Below, in pieces: positions 61,501 to 64,000 of a stretch of DNA of 64,000 nt. A model generated the notes under the pieces. The model saw nothing but the letters and a program-made list of their open reading frames with translations, had not been told where the DNA came from and made no database searches. Numbering within the stretch: position 1 is the first letter of the stretch; every line of letters begins with the position of its first letter. The position numbers and the translations under genes are program-made. Origin of the DNA: Antarctobacter albus (GTDB taxonomy: Bacteria > Pseudomonadota > Alphaproteobacteria > Rhodobacterales > Rhodobacteraceae); the NCBI RefSeq assembly GCF_900101505.1, contig NZ_FMZI01000004.1:51660-115659 (forward strand), given 5' to 3'.

Positions 61501-61934
61501 CAGGATCGCGCCTCCGGCGTGTCGGGCGCATCAAGAACGAAAGGACCCGCCGAGCCCACGGCCTCTCGAAACTGCACTTCAACTGCCTGGAAGCGCGCGA
61601 TCAGGTCCTCGTCGGACAGTCCGGCATAGTCATTGCCCATGTCCTCCGGCGGGGCTTGTTCGCGCCAGCCGGCCTGCGTCTTTAGGTAGAAGATCGACGA
61701 GGTGGTGTCGCTGGCCCGGGCTTTCTGCAGGAGACCGTTGGCGACATGGGCGATGGCCCTGGCCTTGCCCCTTTTATAGCGGACGGCAACCTCCGCGTCC
61801 CGTTCCCGGATCGCCTTGAACGTGGTCCGGGAGATCCCGAAGTAATCGGCGATCTGGTCCTGGTTCAGCAGCGCGGCGAGGGTCTCGACCTCGTGGACCT
61901 GGTCATCGGTCAGGGTGATGGTGGGACGTGCCAT
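61500..61934 (-). CDS. Helix-turn-helix phage protein
   Basis: From the ATG at 61934 it has 144 residues. An HTH is visible in LNQDQIADYFGISRTTFKAIRERDAEVAVRYKRGKARAIAHVANGLLQKA. The family often precedes terminase genes in phages. It overlaps DUF7220 and terS genes, so it belongs to the same transcript. It may be a second small-terminase-like or regulatory protein. Confidence 0.7.
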   Translation of the reverse strand: MARPTITLTDDQVHEVETLAALLNQDQIADYFGISRTTFKAIRERDAEVAVRYKRGKARAIAHVANGLLQKARASDTTSSIFYLKTQAGWREQAPPEDMGNDYAGLSDEDLIARFQAVEVQFREAVGSAGPFVLDAPDTPEARS

Positions 61935-62143
61935 CAGACCAGTCTCGCGAAGAGGCGGCGCAGGAGGTACATGCGGGCGAAGGACAAGGCCGTGAAGGCG
62001 CAACTCACGGCTGCATGCTGACCGGGGCTGGCATGAAGACCGACCAGAGGGAAGACGGTCAACTGCAGGGCCAGGGCCGCACTCCAGCCGACGGTGACAT
62101 TGATCAGGGCCTCCATGGCGGACATGGCGCGGGACTGGCTCAT
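61934..62143 (-). CDS. DUF7220 family small membrane protein
   Basis: The 69-residue protein (start MSQSRAMSAMEALINVTVGW) has two membrane helices and ends LLRRLFARLV, matching the DUF7220 family of small phage/prophage proteins. It overlaps the methyltransferase stop and the HTH gene start by a few bases. Function unknown. Confidence 0.72.
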   Translation of the reverse strand: MSQSRAMSAMEALINVTVGWSAALALQLTVFPLVGLHASPGQHAAVSCAFTALSFARMYLLRRLFARLV

Positions 62144-63369
62144 GCCGCCACCTCCCGGCGTTCCGCCGACACTTCGGCCAAGCTGCGCCCATCCCCCTCC
62201 AGCACCGCCTGCTGCCCGGTGAAGGCCTGCCAGCGCATCAGACAGACATCGACGTAGGCCGGATCCAGTTCCATCGCGAGACAGGACCGCTTGGTGCTCT
62301 CGGCGGCAATGAGGGTTGTCCCAGATCCTGCGAAGGGCTCGTAGATGGCCTGCCCGGGGCTGGAATTGTTCAGGATCGGCCGGCGCATGCAGTCCACCGG
62401 TTTCTGCGTGCCATGCACCGTCGTCGCGTCCTGGTCGCGGTTGGGGATGGTCCAGAGCGTCGATTGCTTGCGGTCGCCGGACCAATGTGCCTTGCCGCGG
62501 ACGCAGTACCAGGCGGGTTCGTGCTGCCAGTGAAAGTGTCCGCGGGACAGGACCAGCCGTTCCTTGGCCCAGATGATCTGGCTTCGGATCTCGAAGCCGC
62601 TGGCGACAAGGCTCTCGGCCACCGTCGAAGCATGCAGCGCGCCGTGCCAGACATAGGCCACGTCGCCGGGAAAGAGCACCCAGGCCTCCCGCCAGTCGGC
62701 CCGGTCGTCGTTCAGAACCTTGCCGGTGCGCTGCGTCTTCGCGGCGCCCGTGGCGTTCCGCCAGCCGAGATCGTAGTCAACGCCATAGGGCGGGTCGGTG
62801 ACCATCAGGTGCGGCGCGACACCGTTCAGCAACCGCTCGACCGCCACGGCATCGGTCGAATCCCCGCAGTGCAGGCGATGGTTGCCGAGACGCCAAAGAT
62901 CACCGGGGCGCGAGACAGGATGGGTGGGCGGTTCGGGCGTTTCTTCTTCCCGCGCGTTGGCTTCGCCATGCCCAAGCAGCGCGTCGAGGTCCGCGCCGTC
63001 GAAGCCAAGATCCCCCAACTCGATCCCAAGCTCATCCAGATCCGCCAGTTCCACCGAAAGCAGATCCCTGTCCCAGCCGGCATTCTCGGCCAGCGGGTTG
63101 TCGGCCAAGATATAGGCCCGTTTCTGGGTGGCGCTCAGATGCGCCAGTTCGATGACCGGCACGCGCTCCAGGCCCAGCTTCCGCGCCGCCAGCGCCCGGC
63201 CATGCCCCGCGATGATGCCGTTCTCGCCGTCCACCAGCACCGGGTTGTTGAACCCGAACTTGATCCTCCCCCAACGCAGGATCGCCGGAAGCGGGAATTT
63301 CCCGGCTGCTTCATGATGACGGGCCAGTGACACCATCGCGACGACACAACGCGATTGGCTCACAGACAT
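62140..63369 (-). CDS. ParB-domain DNA methyltransferase, 5' end possibly truncated
   Basis: The 409-residue protein has a ParB/Srx-like nuclease part (GFNNPVLVDGENGIIAGHGRALAARKLGL) followed by a DNA methylase with DPPY at residues 192-195 and FAGSGTT at 346-352 (beta-class order, N4/N6 type). ParB-methylases usually start with an intact strand and helix before FGFNNP; here the first about 35 residues (ARHHEAAGKFPLPAILRWGRIK) do not fit, so the 5' end may have been replaced. It is the first gene of the phage-type block. Confidence 0.82.
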   Translation of the reverse strand: MSVSQSRCVVAMVSLARHHEAAGKFPLPAILRWGRIKFGFNNPVLVDGENGIIAGHGRALAARKLGLERVPVIELAHLSATQKRAYILADNPLAENAGWDRDLLSVELADLDELGIELGDLGFDGADLDALLGHGEANAREEETPEPPTHPVSRPGDLWRLGNHRLHCGDSTDAVAVERLLNGVAPHLMVTDPPYGVDYDLGWRNATGAAKTQRTGKVLNDDRADWREAWVLFPGDVAYVWHGALHASTVAESLVASGFEIRSQIIWAKERLVLSRGHFHWQHEPAWYCVRGKAHWSGDRKQSTLWTIPNRDQDATTVHGTQKPVDCMRRPILNNSSPGQAIYEPFAGSGTTLIAAESTKRSCLAMELDPAYVDVCLMRWQAFTGQQAVLEGDGRSLAEVSAERREVAA

Positions 63370-63932
63370 CAGACAACGTGCCGCCTTATCGCCTGGAACT
63401 CTCCGCCTCGTCGGAACTTCTGCGGGATTGAGGTAACGAGATCAGTACGGAGTTCGAAACCTACCCTGATGAGGCATAGGTCTAATTGACAGTTGCTTCG
63501 GCTTCCGCACTGTCGGAAGTGCACCTCGTGCTTGAAGCATATTGGGCGATCTTTATGTATCAGAAACCCAGCGCCGCGCCTCATTTATTTTACCATTATC
63601 AAGATTATCCGCCTGATTTCCGATCGAACAGCACCCGCCTTCGCGTGCCGCCTTCGAGGCGCCGGGCAATCACACAAAGTCGTCATCATAGGCGTCGCCC
63701 GAAAACTCGTTAGAAACGCGAATGTCCTCAGCCAGGCAAACGGTCCGTGGACATCAGGTGCTCAGCCGTTGACCGCCCGAGACCATGATCCGGATGGAAA
63801 CCAGGCGGTTTTTGCACTAACAGGGAAAATGGCTCTGGCAGACCGGAAAAATCAGATCGTCGCATCGCAAGGCTGTGCCCGGCGCCAGAACGGCCTGCCT
63901 CCGATGGCCCTTACATTCATTCCTCTGGCCGC
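63370..63932. other. Junction with IS110 relic
   Basis: No intact gene is seen. The part from about 63645 to 63740 encodes an IS110 C-terminus (listed separately). The remainder carries only short frames without recognisable products. Confidence 0.5.
63645..63740 (+). pseudogene. IS110-family transposase C-terminal relic
   Basis: The + strand frame contains FACRLRGAGQSHKVVIIGV followed by ARKLVRNANVL, matching the conserved C-terminal segment of IS110 transposases (FYxRLRxAGKxxKVAxxAxxRKLLxxxNxL). The DEDD and central parts are missing. It is a short relic. Confidence 0.6.
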
Positions 63933-64000
63933 ATGAGAACAGCCGACCTTCCCTTTCTGGCCGAACACAGCGCGGATTTGGTGCTGCTGATCGATGCCTT
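63933..64000 (+). CDS. Start of an unknown gene cut by the window end
   Basis: An ATG at 63933 opens a frame of 22 codons (MRTADLPFLAEHSADLVLLI) that runs off the window. Its EHSADLVLLI pattern resembles the start of a PAS domain, so a sensor protein is possible. Too little is present for more. Confidence 0.3.
   Translation, partial: MRTADLPFLAEHSADLVLLIDA

Noticed and set aside
1..64000. CRISPR arrays, tRNA or rRNA genes
   Set aside because: No regularly spaced repeats, cloverleaf-type sequence or rRNA signature was noticed on reading.

Overview
The window is GC-rich DNA from an alphaproteobacterium, most likely a marine-type member of the Rhodobacterales (Roseobacter/Salipiger-like). The reasons are the narKKGHJI + nirK/nirV + norCBQD + nnrR/nnrS/nnrU gene set, the peptide and sugar ABC transporters, and IS91/IS6/IS110-type mobile elements. 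No rRNA, tRNA or CRISPR array was seen.

Region A (about 0-18.7 kb) is a catabolic/transport island. A feruloyl-CoA-synthetase-like enzyme converges on a D-cysteine desulfhydrase/ACC-deaminase family gene. Then come a fused two-domain peptide ABC ATPase, an SDR and a DadA-like FAD oxidase on +. On - are a rhodanese, an ornithine-cyclodeaminase-family protein, an atypical M20 hydrolase, two peptide permeases and a family-5 binding protein. A GntR/FCD regulator and an IclR regulator with an oxoprolinase/hydantoinase pair (hyuB, hyuA) follow. Two AT-rich palindromic motifs, one upstream of the ABC ATPase/desulfhydrase and one upstream of the binding protein/gntR, suggest one GntR regulon.

Region B (19.0-33.0 kb) is a nitrate-respiration operon on -: two NarK-type transporters, narGHJI, a parvulin foldase, a beta-carbonic anhydrase, moeA and a DUF2478 gene. 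The divergent Crp/Fnr gene (NarR-like) shares a control region with two FNR-type boxes.

Region C (33.1-43.7 kb) is the nitrite/nitric oxide reduction cluster: nirV, nirK, nnrS, pseudoazurin and divergent nnrR; then nnrU, two small membrane-protein genes, norD, norQ, norB, norC, and a divergent DUF1858 redox-disulfide protein. Perfect NnrR boxes (TTGCG-N4-CGCAA) lie upstream of nirK and between norC and the DUF1858 gene. Together B and C reduce nitrate to nitrite, NO and N2O; no nos genes are in the window. IS3 and integrase remnants bound the cluster at 43.7-44.5 kb.

Region D (44.7-52.2 kb) is a ribose-type sugar ABC transporter with an SMP-30 lactonase on -, divergent from a GAF histidine kinase and a LuxR-type response regulator.

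Region E (52.2-64 kb) is accessory DNA: a doubly truncated IS91/tyrosine-recombinase pair, a class C beta-lactamase-fold hydrolase, an IS6-family element, an autotransporter-type protein ending one base from that IS, an istB remnant, and a second decayed IS6 copy. A YbaK gene with a small unknown partner follows. Last is a phage-type block (ParB-methyltransferase, DUF7220, HTH protein, P27 terminase small subunit, serine recombinase) without a large terminase, then an IS110 remnant.
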